Shown here: positions 1 through 7,564 of the stretch, one piece after another
How the letters are laid out: each line of letters opens with the position of its first letter
Numbering within the stretch: the first letter of the stretch is position 1
Source of the DNA: an uncultured Treponema sp.
GTDB lineage: Bacteria; Spirochaetota; Spirochaetia; Treponematales; Treponemataceae
Reading direction: 5' to 3'
NCBI GenBank assembly: GCA_949299755.1
Contig: CASGBA010000004.1
Coordinates: 1 to 64,000, forward strand
Length of the DNA stretch: 64,000 nt
The notes under the pieces: model-generated
The model's database searches: none
Told to the model about the DNA's origin: nothing
What the model saw: the letters and a program-made list of their open reading frames with translations, nothing else
Translations under genes and position numbers: made by a program

Positions 1-2
1 AA

Positions 3-221
3 AACAAGGCGGAAGCCGTCCAACGGTTAAAGAGGTATCTTAAAAGGCAGTGGTTTATGTCATTAACCGAAGGTGTTATAACCAACCGAGATCTGAAAAT
101 AGGGTGGTACCGGGGGTATTGGTGCGTCGCCGCCGCCGCTTTGGTAAAAGCCCTCAAACTTGACGATACGGAATTGAAAGACTGTAAATACTATCCCTAC
201 GATATGGCTCATTTCTGTTAG
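3..221 (+). pseudogene. C-terminal fragment of PoNi-like (DUF1911) immunity protein
   Basis: The reading frame is open from base 3 to a TAG at 219-221 and has no start inside the window, so the gene is cut by the window edge or truncated. The 72 residues include QWFMSL, then WYRGYWCVAAAALVKALKLD and finish KYYPYDMAHF. This resembles the C-terminal signature of the PoNi/DUF1911 immunity family: a GYW-(x)-AAA helix, an LDD turn and YYP(Y/K)D close to the end. Family members neutralise PoNe-type DNase toxins, usually delivered by type VI or VII secretion or contact-dependent systems. No toxin partner is visible to the right; it would have to lie left of base 1. The assignment rests on motif memory from a short fragment, and whether the upstream part is intact cannot be seen. 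Confidence 0.55.
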
Positions 222-824
222 GGAATAACTTAAGAAATTAGACAACAATGAGATACGGATTAATAAAATCCATTTTATACAGGAAAATTGTAAGGATGGA
301 ATGCAGGATGGTTATTTTTTATTTCATATTCACATAATGGGGTTCTGTTATTTCTGTTGTTAACGAAGACGGTTCAACAAGATCAGTCCTTTTAGATGGC
401 CTATTTAATATTGACCCTTATGAAATTCCAAAAACATTTTAAATCAAAGTTATATTTCATCATGGACATATCATATTATAAACTCAAACGAAAAAGAAAA
501 GTTGTTTACTTTTGAATCCTTTTGAAAAAATCAGTGGAAAACAAGTGCAGGCAAAAAACAGAAAGATATTATTTATCCAACATATTAGAAAATATAAAAT
601 CGACAGAGGCTCAAAACTGTAAATTGAGAGAATAAAAACTGGGAGTGTTTTCTATTAATTCAGAAAGCTGTGGTAAGAATGTTGAGTGCGTGGTCAGCCC
701 GATTTGAAACAAGAATCCTATAAACAGCCTGGCTACGGATTGAAAATACAACTTTACAAAGCCAAAATACTCCTTGGCAAAGCGAAATTCAAAACCTGGA
801 AATATGAGACCCTGATATAAAATA
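222..824. other. AT-rich region with short ORF remnants, no supported gene
   Basis: No intact gene is visible. On the plus strand a frame opening at ATG 248 runs to a TAA at 335-337 and continues in the same frame for 31 codons (SVISVVNEDGST...PYEIPKTF) to a TAA after base 438. This looks like a small gene interrupted by one stop codon. The remaining frames are short and low-complexity. Together with the immunity-protein tail on its left, the stretch looks like a decaying accessory island. Confidence 0.4.
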
Positions 825-854
825 TTGACTTTTTGCATTCAATAAACTTATACT
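825..854 (+). promoter_or_regulatory. sigma70-type promoter of the 873 lipoprotein gene
   Basis: The -35 box TTGACT (825-830) and -10 box TATACT (849-854) are separated by 18 bp. The predicted start is near 861, giving a leader of about 12 nt that still contains the AAGAGG ribosome site at 863-868. Confidence 0.6.
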
Positions 855-872
855 TAACCGCAAGAGGTTAAA

Positions 873-2111
873 ATGAAACTTAAAATGAAAGCCATCAATA
901 TACGGTATTTTATTTATATATCCGTTACATCCATTATTTTACTTTTTTTTTCTTCCTGCAAAACATCTCCACAATTCACTGATCCTGTGGCAACTCAAAT
1001 CCTGGCGGACGGGGTATACGTATTCAATACTGAAAGGGTTTTGCGGGACATTGACTTTGAGGCCATGTATGCAGCCTACGGGATAAGCGCAAACCAGACC
1101 GTGACAAAAAAAAGCGAAGGGAATGCGGTTTTGATGCAAGGGGATTCCTTTGCTGACCCGGAGTCCGGCATAAAGCTTTCGATAAATATTGACGGTTCAA
1201 TCACCAGCCCCGACAACAGCACAATTCAGGGAAGACTGGACATGAACGGCTCCGTGATGTTTTCCGGTTTATACGAAGAAAACGGCCATACGATATTAAT
1301 ATCCTTAAAAGGTGTTTTAATATATCAGAGCAGGGACAGCTTGGCAGGAAATGAATTCAACGGTATTTACAAGGCGGTTGACAGCGGTACCGGAAGGAAC
1401 CAGGTTATAATGGTTAACAACGGCTTGTACATGTGGGAATACGAAACTCCCGAAGAAGGGGATTTCCTGCCCTGGCCGATAGTGGTGGAAGCGGACGGGA
1501 CTTTCAATACAGGTTTTGAATTTACAGCCAGATCTGTGATGCCGGGCCTCGGGGAAACCTTTTTTAGCACGGTTCATTCTTCGGAAGGAAAGCTGGGAAC
1601 AGGAGGGAACATCCTGATTCAAAACCTTACGGTGACAAACGGCACCAGCATGGTGGAAAACCAAGTTCCCTTCACTCTTGAGGGAGTGAGAGTTTCAACT
1701 GAGGACAGAAAAATTTTTTCTGAAAACGGGATTCCCGAATTTTCTTCCGGGGAAAAACAGTCTGCCTACAGCATGAAGTCTCCCAAGAATGTTCCGGGTT
1801 GGTACAATGAACAGCTCGTTTCAGAAAACGGTTTTTATATTTCCTGCGGAAGCAAATCATACGATGACAGGGACACCGCACTTAGGATTGCGGAAAGTAT
1901 TGCCGCGGGGAAAATCATTTCCCGCATCGGGCTTGAACTCAGCTCCAGCACGGAAACCGGCTCCATTTCTTCCGGGGACGGGGTTGACGGGGACAGGCTT
2001 TACGAAACGATTTCAACCCTTGCAGCGAAGGGAATTCCGTATACAGTCACAGAGAGCTTTTACGATGAGGGGACAGGAACTGCCTTTGTGAGGGTTGAGT
2101 CCGCATTGTAG
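873..2111 (+). CDS. Lipoprotein with C-terminal LPP20-like domain
   Basis: The 412-residue product begins with a basic n-region, a hydrophobic core (residues 12-26) and the lipobox FFSSC with Cys29, so it should be a lipoprotein exported to the periplasm or outer membrane. The central part is Gly/Ser-rich with beta-type turns and is not recognised. From about residue 318 the sequence (NGFYISCGSKSYDDRDTA, followed by a helical stretch) resembles LPP20/LppC-like domains, in which a G-x-G/S-S strand precedes a helix of repeated alanines. AAGAGG lies 5 bp before the ATG at 873; an in-frame ATG at 885 is an alternative. It is a single transcription unit with its own promoter. The function is unknown; the LPP20-like call is tentative. 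Confidence 0.75.
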   Translation: MKLKMKAINIRYFIYISVTSIILLFFSSCKTSPQFTDPVATQILADGVYVFNTERVLRDIDFEAMYAAYGISANQTVTKKSEGNAVLMQGDSFADPESGIKLSINIDGSITSPDNSTIQGRLDMNGSVMFSGLYEENGHTILISLKGVLIYQSRDSLAGNEFNGIYKAVDSGTGRNQVIMVNNGLYMWEYETPEEGDFLPWPIVVEADGTFNTGFEFTARSVMPGLGETFFSTVHSSEGKLGTGGNILIQNLTVTNGTSMVENQVPFTLEGVRVSTEDRKIFSENGIPEFSSGEKQSAYSMKSPKNVPGWYNEQLVSENGFYISCGSKSYDDRDTALRIAESIAAGKIISRIGLELSSSTETGSISSGDGVDGDRLYETISTLAAKGIPYTVTESFYDEGTGTAFVRVESAL

Positions 2112-2184
2112 TATTTCTTTTTGTTCAATTAAAGTCATTCTTCCAGTGTAAATTCACTAAAATGAATGAAATATAATTTAAATT

Positions 2185-3087
2185 TTACAGGCCGATGTTT
2201 TTCACAAAAACAATATGCGACACATCATACTGTTCCGATTCAAAAAGGACTGAACAGGGGACTTCCACGCAATAGCAGTTTCCGTAGTCGTATACCGGCA
2301 ATTTGTAATCCTCGCCATACCAGGAATTATCCCGGGCCGCAAAGTATGCGCCTTCCGCATGAGGGATAATATTTTTCCCCACCATGACACGGAACTTGGC
2401 GAAAAGAAGCATCATTTGAGCCATTTCCCGTTCCCCGAGTTCCCAGATGTTTCCGGTGCTTTTATGCCAGGTGTCCAGCAGAAAATCGCCGGTTTTGCCG
2501 TCAATCAGGTAGGTTGCGGCGTCCTTCCTGCCCAGGGTTCCGGACATCGTCTGCGCCAGCTCATTCAACCGGATCACGCCGTACAGCATGGCGGTTGTCT
2601 TTCCGTTCCGGATAACCGGCACATAATGGCGGATAACGTAGTCTTCGGTTCCGGTGACCGACGCTTCCCGGTTTGAGATATGCGCGCCGCGGGCAGCTTC
2701 CTCTTCAAACGAAATCCTTCCTTCAACGTTGATTTTCTGCCGGCTTCCCGTTATGATGGTGTTATCCGGAAGGAGCAGGGCAACGTCGTGCATGGTACCG
2801 ATGGTTTCGTAAGAGCTTAAAAGCCGCCAGAGCTCCGGGGACGCCGGATTGTCGTATGCGGCAACGAGGACAGCGAGCATTTCCAGCTGATCCCGGTCGC
2901 TTTGCGCGTACAGCTGTACATCCCGCGCTGCCCGTGCGGCTTCTCCGTGCAGTTGTTCAAAACTGAAATCTTCTTCTATATAATTGATCCACCGGACGAC
3001 GGAAATGGAAAGGGTGAGCATCAGGAGGATGAGAATCACTGTGAAGATAAGCGATTTCCGCCAGTGTATTCCGATGTCTTTTTTCAT
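2185..3087 (-). CDS. Membrane-anchored extracellular sensor (Cache-like), no output domain
   Basis: The start is placed at ATG 3087 (MKKDIGIHWRKSLIF), which has GAAGGAG upstream; the frame is open further but without a better ribosome site. The 300-residue product has one N-terminal transmembrane helix (about residues 13-32) and a periplasmic region resembling the Cache/PAS-like sensors of spirochaete diguanylate cyclases: a ligand-pocket segment HDVALLLPDNTIITGS, then DAATYLIDGKTGDFLLDTWHKS. Such receptors normally continue through a second membrane helix into GGDEF or MCP domains. Here the frame stops right after the expected end of the sensor (VEVPCSVLFESEQYD...), so the output module is missing. 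It may be a relic of a cyclase or a stand-alone sensor. No partner gene is adjacent. Confidence 0.6.
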   Translation of the reverse strand: MKKDIGIHWRKSLIFTVILILLMLTLSISVVRWINYIEEDFSFEQLHGEAARAARDVQLYAQSDRDQLEMLAVLVAAYDNPASPELWRLLSSYETIGTMHDVALLLPDNTIITGSRQKINVEGRISFEEEAARGAHISNREASVTGTEDYVIRHYVPVIRNGKTTAMLYGVIRLNELAQTMSGTLGRKDAATYLIDGKTGDFLLDTWHKSTGNIWELGEREMAQMMLLFAKFRVMVGKNIIPHAEGAYFAARDNSWYGEDYKLPVYDYGNCYCVEVPCSVLFESEQYDVSHIVFVKNIGL

Positions 3088-3197
3088 GAAATCAATCCGG
3101 CTCCTTCTTCCTTCTATTTTAGCCGGTTTTTGCGATAAATACAACTGCATTTATTTTTATCTGACCGCTTCTCCCCTGCGCTTCAGCCGCCCTCAGA

Positions 3198-3217
3198 CCT
3201 GCCTGCCGGCAGGCAGG
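3198..3217. repeat. 20-bp perfect palindrome CCTGCCTGCCGGCAGGCAGG
   Basis: CCTGCCTGCCGGCAGGCAGG is its own reverse complement. It lies between the Nudix gene stop (3234) and the sensor gene. There is no T-tract, so a classical terminator is unlikely. A related core (CTGCCGGCAGGCA) occurs inside nifJ near 51,947, which suggests an iterated palindrome family. Confidence 0.7.
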
Positions 3218-3233
3218 CGGTGCGGAAAAAGAA

Positions 3234-3641
3234 TCAGAGCATGGCGGAAATTTTGTCCAGAATGATTAAGTCGGCGGGGAGCCACTTTACGGTTTTTAAT
3301 GTTTCCGCGTTAAGCCAGGCTGCGTTTTCGTGTTCCAGAAGGGAAGGGGCTTTTTGTCCCGGAACCAGAGTGCAGGAAAAACACTGCATGGAAAGGTGGA
3401 AAGCCGGATAATCGTATTCAACTGTGCCAATGCGTTCTCCTGCAGAGATTTCTGCATCCAGCTCTTCTTTGATTTCCCGTGCAAGCGCTTGCTGCGGCGT
3501 TTCCCCCGTTTCGATTTTCCCGCCGGGAAATTCCCACCAGTCCTTGAATTCCCCGTATCCCCTCTGCACTGCAAAAACTTCCTTTGCACCGGAATCTGAA
3601 ATACGGAAAATAACCGCTGCGGCAACATTTATTGTTTTCAT
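3234..3641 (-). CDS. mutT: Nudix hydrolase, MutT/8-oxo-dGTP diphosphatase type
   Basis: The 135-residue protein contains a Nudix box GGKIETGETPQQALAREIKEEL, matching G-x5-E-x7-R-E-x2-E-E for binding Mg2+ and the diphosphate. WWEFPGGK and the whole-protein length fit the MutT branch, which sanitises oxidised purine nucleotides. The usual C-terminal acidic or aromatic residues (WLNAETLKTVKWLPAD) fit members that recognise 8-oxo-G. It is the last gene of the minus-strand run methyltransferase-endonuclease-vsr-mutT, 14 bp downstream of vsr. It may be a passenger or may protect the nucleotide pool. Substrate specificity is inferred from family. Confidence 0.85.
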   Translation of the reverse strand: MKTINVAAAVIFRISDSGAKEVFAVQRGYGEFKDWWEFPGGKIETGETPQQALAREIKEELDAEISAGERIGTVEYDYPAFHLSMQCFSCTLVPGQKAPSLLEHENAAWLNAETLKTVKWLPADLIILDKISAML

Positions 3642-3655
3642 GACAGGTCCGCTTT

Positions 3656-4108
3656 TTAAAATTCCTTAAACCTTACGCCGTGGTCTTCTTCCAGCCACAG
3701 GGCAATTTCTTCCGCAACGCTCAGGATTTTCTGCGCGCGGTTTTTTCCGGTAACCGAGCATTCCCATACAACGCCGACCCGCCAGCCGTCAGACAGAAGC
3801 TGTTCCGTTTCTTCCTTATCCCGTTGCCGGTTCCGGAGAAGCTTGTTTTTCCAGAATTCCGTATTTGTCCGGGGAAGATGCGCCTTGGGGCAGTGTTCGT
3901 GGAAATGCCAGAAACAGCCGTTTATAAAAATGACGGCGTGGTATTTTGGCAGAACGATGTCGGGCTTTCCCGGCAGTTTCCGGTAATTTTTCCTGAACCT
4001 GAACCCTGCCCGGTGCAGCTGGCTCCGGACAAGCTTTTCCGGTTTGGTATCGCTGCCCTTTATGCGGGACATATTGTAATGCCGCTGCTGCGGGGTAAGG
4101 GTGTCCAT
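3656..4108 (-). CDS. vsr: Very short patch repair endonuclease Vsr
   Basis: The start is placed at ATG 4108 (MDTLTPQQRHYNMSRIKGSD), 19 bp past the endonuclease stop; the frame continues upstream within that gene but without homology. The product (150 aa) has the Vsr signature: N-terminal TPEQR-x-x-NMS-x-IKG-x-DT-x-PE, then KLPGKPDIVLPKYHAVIFINGCFWHFH, in which Asp, His and Trp residues form the endonuclease site, and NTEFWKNKL. Vsr nicks 5' of the T in T:G mismatches created when 5-methylcytosine deaminates, so it belongs with the C5-methyltransferase two genes upstream. The ribosome site is weak, so translation may be coupled to the preceding gene. Confidence 0.92.
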   Translation of the reverse strand: MDTLTPQQRHYNMSRIKGSDTKPEKLVRSQLHRAGFRFRKNYRKLPGKPDIVLPKYHAVIFINGCFWHFHEHCPKAHLPRTNTEFWKNKLLRNRQRDKEETEQLLSDGWRVGVVWECSVTGKNRAQKILSVAEEIALWLEEDHGVRFKEF

Positions 4109-4127
4109 AAATAAAAAGTCTTGTTTT

Positions 4128-4940
4128 TTATTTGGAAAAACCTGTATAACTCTCAAATCCAAGCATATACACAGCCATTGCAACCGCCAAATCTTCGGAT
4201 TCAATATCCTGTTTTGCGGCCAATTCTCTCAATTCATCTATAACCGTATCATGCGGAACGATACTGCCATTCAGATCCTTTACTACTTTTTCTATAACCG
4301 CAGGAAGAACCATACACATTTTGTAAAAGGCGTCATCTTCCCCGGTTACCAAACCATAGAACTGATCAAGACTTACTCTGCGGATAAGTTTATGTCCAAC
4401 CCTTTTCTTATCAACGGTTGTTTCCCATTTAATATTTTGAGAATGCTGTGCAATCGCTTCTACCAAGAAACAGGCACAGTCGTCATCGTTCAACAACTGA
4501 TTCTGCATTTTAATAAAGGTTTTACCCGCCGAAGCAGAGTTCATTGTATTATGTTTGTTTTTCATTTCAACATAAACGGTGTGTACATTTCCTGCTTCAG
4601 GAATAGGGATGCCGTCAGGATTTTTATAAATTACATCCCAGCCGCCTTCTTCTCCGTTTGGCGGAACGTGGCAATTTTTAATATACTGGAAAATACGCTG
4701 GTGGAAATATCCAATATCGTTGTTATTGGACTTATCTCTTTGGCGGAAGATTTCGTTACTGACAATTTCTTCCCAAGAAGATTGATATACTGTTTTGTCA
4801 AAGATCAACTTAACCGGATCGATGATATTTTTATTGAAGCGCTTTAAATCAAATGATTCCAGTTTTTCCCCGTACTTTTCAATTGTCGCCTTGACATGGT
4901 TTGTAAAATCTTCCTCTGAAATAAAAGTTAAATTCCACAT
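4128..4940 (-). CDS. Type II restriction endonuclease, Eco47II family
   Basis: The 270-residue protein matches the Eco47II/SinI endonuclease family (GGNCC or GGWCC recognition in characterised members). A PD-(D/E)xK catalytic centre is visible: Asp102 in GGWDVIYK, then Glu125-Met-Lys127 in VYVEMKNKH. The segment MNSASAGKTFIKMQNQLL that follows is also characteristic. The ATG at 4940 is only 1 base from the methyltransferase stop (TAAAATG), with GGAG about 11 bp upstream inside that gene, so translation is probably coupled and methylase is made first. Base composition is more AT-rich than the flanking genes, suggesting transfer of the unit. The exact recognition sequence cannot be read from sequence alone. 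Confidence 0.88.
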   Translation of the reverse strand: MWNLTFISEEDFTNHVKATIEKYGEKLESFDLKRFNKNIIDPVKLIFDKTVYQSSWEEIVSNEIFRQRDKSNNNDIGYFHQRIFQYIKNCHVPPNGEEGGWDVIYKNPDGIPIPEAGNVHTVYVEMKNKHNTMNSASAGKTFIKMQNQLLNDDDCACFLVEAIAQHSQNIKWETTVDKKRVGHKLIRRVSLDQFYGLVTGEDDAFYKMCMVLPAVIEKVVKDLNGSIVPHDTVIDELRELAAKQDIESEDLAVAMAVYMLGFESYTGFSK

Positions 4941-4941
4941 T

Positions 4942-6171
4942 TTATAGTTTCTCCAAGGCTTCTTTTATTTTTACCGCAATATCATATGCCAAATTTACAG
5001 GAACAGCATTTCCGACCTGCTTGTACTGTTGTCCGGTACTCCCGCAAAACTGCCAGTCATCAGGAAAGCTCTGGCATCTTGCGTTTTCCCGGATTGTAAA
5101 CGGGCGTGCTTCCAATGGATGGCACCGGTCAGTCTGCTTTTGGCTTGGAGAGGTCAGTACGGCGAGCGAAGGCTCGTCTAAACTCAGCCTTCTTAAAATC
5201 CCAGTCCGTCCTCCTTCCATATACCAGCAGCTTTTCATATATTCCTTTGCAATGTCTTCGGGAATATCCCGCCAATATCCTCCGGGAGGAACCAATTCAA
5301 ATATTTTCCGTTTATATTCAGAGTAAGAAGCGCCTTCGCTTTTCGGACACTCAGGCAAAACATCCCGGAGGACGGGTTTATACTTATGAGGGGCAGGAAA
5401 TTCAAAAACTACTTTGTCTTTCAAATCATTGCGGATGCCTATTGTAATAAGCCGTTCCCGTTTTTGTGCCACGCCATAGTCCCAGGCATTCAATACCTTT
5501 TTTTGAATGGTATATCCTGTACTTTCAAAAATATCTGTAATCGTTTTATAGGTGCGCCCTTTGTCATGCGTAAGCAACCCCCTTACATTTTCAAATAGGA
5601 ACATTTTGGGCTGCAATTGTTCCAAAAATTTAGCGTAATGATAAAAAAGAGTTCCGCGGGCGTCCTCTAGGCCCAGCCGTTTTCCTGCATAAGAAAAACT
5701 TTGGCAGGGGGCGCCGCCGGAAAGCAAATCGAGTTCGCCCACGGCAAGATTAAAATATTCCTTCAAATCAAGACAGGAAATATTTGCTATGTCATCGTTG
5801 ATCACGCGCCAATTCGGGCGGTTGCATTTCAGCGTGTCAGAAGCGTCTTTATCAAATTCGATAAGTCCTAATGTCTCAAATCCGGCTTTTTCAATGCCCA
5901 GTGCCAGTCCGCCTGCACCGGCAAACAACTCTATTGTTGTAAAAGTTTTAGGAACAGTCTCCCTGTTCTTGTCTTGGGTAACCTCAATAATATCTCCAAT
6001 ATTGCATTGCAATGCAGCGCATATTTTTTCAATGCTTTCAAATGAAACTGTCTCATTCTTGCCCATCCGGGCCATTACATTGAAACTAATGCCCGCTGCT
6101 TCTTTAAGCTCTGTTTTATTCATATTTCTGTCTATAAGCAGTTTCCATAAGTTGTTATAGCAAACAGCCAC
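4942..6171 (-). CDS. DNA (cytosine-5) methyltransferase with N-terminal XRE-type HTH
   Basis: The start is placed at GTG 6171 because GGAGG lies 7 bp upstream and the helix-turn-helix begins immediately; an in-frame GTG at 6204 lacks a site. Residues about 1-65 form a Cro/CI-like HTH (LWKLLIDRNMNKTELKEAAG... IEKICAALQCNIGDII). Residues about 80-409 are a C5-methyltransferase: motif I ELFAGAGGLALG, motif IV GGAPCQSF with catalytic Cys156, motif VI FLFENVRG, motif VIII QKRERL and motif X KQVGNAVPVNLA. It protects the host from the Eco47II-like enzyme downstream. The HTH fusion suggests it represses its own operon, as shown for some other C5 methyltransferases; that role is inferred. Confidence 0.93.
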   Translation of the reverse strand: MAVCYNNLWKLLIDRNMNKTELKEAAGISFNVMARMGKNETVSFESIEKICAALQCNIGDIIEVTQDKNRETVPKTFTTIELFAGAGGLALGIEKAGFETLGLIEFDKDASDTLKCNRPNWRVINDDIANISCLDLKEYFNLAVGELDLLSGGAPCQSFSYAGKRLGLEDARGTLFYHYAKFLEQLQPKMFLFENVRGLLTHDKGRTYKTITDIFESTGYTIQKKVLNAWDYGVAQKRERLITIGIRNDLKDKVVFEFPAPHKYKPVLRDVLPECPKSEGASYSEYKRKIFELVPPGGYWRDIPEDIAKEYMKSCWYMEGGRTGILRRLSLDEPSLAVLTSPSQKQTDRCHPLEARPFTIRENARCQSFPDDWQFCGSTGQQYKQVGNAVPVNLAYDIAVKIKEALEKL

Positions 6172-6447
6172 AATATGCCCTCCGCCCTGCACAATCAAAA
6201 ACACAAAATCGGGTTATTTATATCATAGCATGTTTTTACCGTAAAAGGGAAGGTTCTCATGAATCCGTTAGAAATTCTCCCGCCCCTGCTTCCCGCATTT
6301 CCGGCGGAGGGGCAGGCTGGAAACCTGTTTCATGATGAAGGCAGCGGATGCTGTCGGACGCAGATACCGGGCAGGCAATGGGCGGGGAAGGGCGTGCGTC
6401 TGGCAGGCAGACGGGAAGGGCGGCTGCCGGAAGCCGCCGGCGCGGGC
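6172..6447. other. Intergenic region, unusually GC-rich, no supported gene
   Basis: This lies between the divergent ends of the restriction operon and the GH5 gene. A plus-strand frame from ATG 6259 to 6516 has a good ribosome site (GGGAAGG, 6 bp before the ATG). However, its predicted product is Gly/Arg/Pro-rich, resembles no family I know and runs through the GH5 terminator, so it is not called. Direct blocks of GGCAGGC-type sequence occur at 6312-6320 and 6400-6410. Confidence 0.4.
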
Positions 6448-6480
6448 AAAAAAAATCCGGCTGCGTTGAACCGCAGCCGG
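6448..6480 (-). terminator. Rho-independent terminator of the GH16-GH5 operon
   Basis: Read on the minus strand, CCGGCTGCGG (6480-6471) pairs with CGCAGCCGG (6465-6457) and is followed by a run of eight T (6455-6448). It lies 28 bp after the GH5 stop. Confidence 0.85.
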
Positions 6481-6507
6481 AGCAGGATGTGTTTTAATGC
6501 CGGAGGA

Positions 6508-7539
6508 TTACAATAATTTCACAAGCCGTTCCGCAATAGAATTGTAGTGCTTTCCGCTTATGCCGAAATCTTTTTCCTTGTACGTCCACACAGCCCGGGC
6601 AATATCATACTCTTCAAACGCGGCGTGGATATCGGCAAACCAGCGCAGCGTACTTTCCGGATCGGCTTTGTCGATTACGCCGTACTCCCCGCAGTACAGG
6701 GGAACGTTGTACTTCTCGCTGACAGCAACGGCTTCGGCGAACAGGCGTCCGAAAAATGCGCTGTCAATGGGGGCGTCCCCGTTTCCGAACTCCCGGTCAA
6801 AATCACTGCCGAAAACGTCCTGCGATTTCCGGCGCAGCGTCTGCAAGTTTTCCGGATAGGCAACAGACAAATCCGCGGGCATGTTTTCAACCCAATATGC
6901 AGACTGGTGGGTAAAAATCATCGGACTGTAGCAATGGAACGTAAAGACAATATTCCCGTCATACGGTTTGTCCAGCAGACGGAGGCCGTAAATACTGCTG
7001 TTATAAATTCCGCCCAGAATAATCCGGACGTCCTGATTCATCCTGCGGATTGCCTTCACCGTTCTTTCTGCAATCCGGTTCCAGATTTGCGCGGTTTCTT
7101 TCGCCGTGATTTCATTGAGAAGTTCAAAGGCCACCCGTTCGGAATACTTGCCGTAGCGCCGCGTGAATTCCTCCCACACCCTGACGAAATTATCCTGCAG
7201 AGATTCATCCGTAAAAAAGCGGCAGTAATTTTTGTCGTCAAAAATATACCCGATTGTTTTGTGCAGATCGAGGACGGTATTCAAATTGTACTTGCCGCAC
7301 CATTCGATACATCGGTCGATATACCCGAATCCGCTTTCAATAAAGCTTCCGTCTTCGTTCTGGAACAAATGAAAATCCACCGGCAGCCTGACATGGTCGG
7401 TTCCCCATCCGGCGATTTTTTCAATGTCCTTTTCGGTGATGAACGTATCAAACCGCTCCTTTGTGTAATTTCCTTCGCCGCATTGCGACAGCCATCCGCC
7501 GAGATTCACGCCTTTCTTAAAGCCTTTGAATTCCCTCAT
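6508..7539 (-). CDS. Glycoside hydrolase family 5, cytoplasmic or non-secreted
   Basis: The start is at ATG 7539 (MREFKGFKKGVNLGGW), with GGAGG 10 bp upstream. The 343-residue (beta/alpha)8 enzyme has the GH5 landmarks: GVNLGGW near the N-terminus, HVRLPVD, VLDLHKT, the acid/base glutamate in AFELLNE (Glu143) and the nucleophile in YCGEYG (Glu285), with FHCYSP and VWTYKEKDFG typical of endo- or exo-beta-glucanases of the GH5 cellulase/exo-1,3-glucanase type. No signal peptide is present, so it probably acts on oligosaccharides inside the cell. It starts 25 bp after the GH16 gene, in the same operon. Substrate is inferred from the GH16 partner: beta-1,3- or mixed-linkage glucan. Confidence 0.88.
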   Translation of the reverse strand: MREFKGFKKGVNLGGWLSQCGEGNYTKERFDTFITEKDIEKIAGWGTDHVRLPVDFHLFQNEDGSFIESGFGYIDRCIEWCGKYNLNTVLDLHKTIGYIFDDKNYCRFFTDESLQDNFVRVWEEFTRRYGKYSERVAFELLNEITAKETAQIWNRIAERTVKAIRRMNQDVRIILGGIYNSSIYGLRLLDKPYDGNIVFTFHCYSPMIFTHQSAYWVENMPADLSVAYPENLQTLRRKSQDVFGSDFDREFGNGDAPIDSAFFGRLFAEAVAVSEKYNVPLYCGEYGVIDKADPESTLRWFADIHAAFEEYDIARAVWTYKEKDFGISGKHYNSIAERLVKLL

Positions 7540-7564
7540 CGAATAATTCCTCCGTTGTATGCTG

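Noticed and set aside
611-838. Minus-strand 75-codon frame in the decayed left region
   Set aside because: No ribosome site, no recognisable motif, and AT-rich DNA makes such frames common.
6259-6516. Plus-strand 85-codon frame with a good Shine-Dalgarno
   Set aside because: It is low-complexity, GC-rich, runs through a terminator hairpin and overlaps the GH5 end; recorded in the region note but not called.
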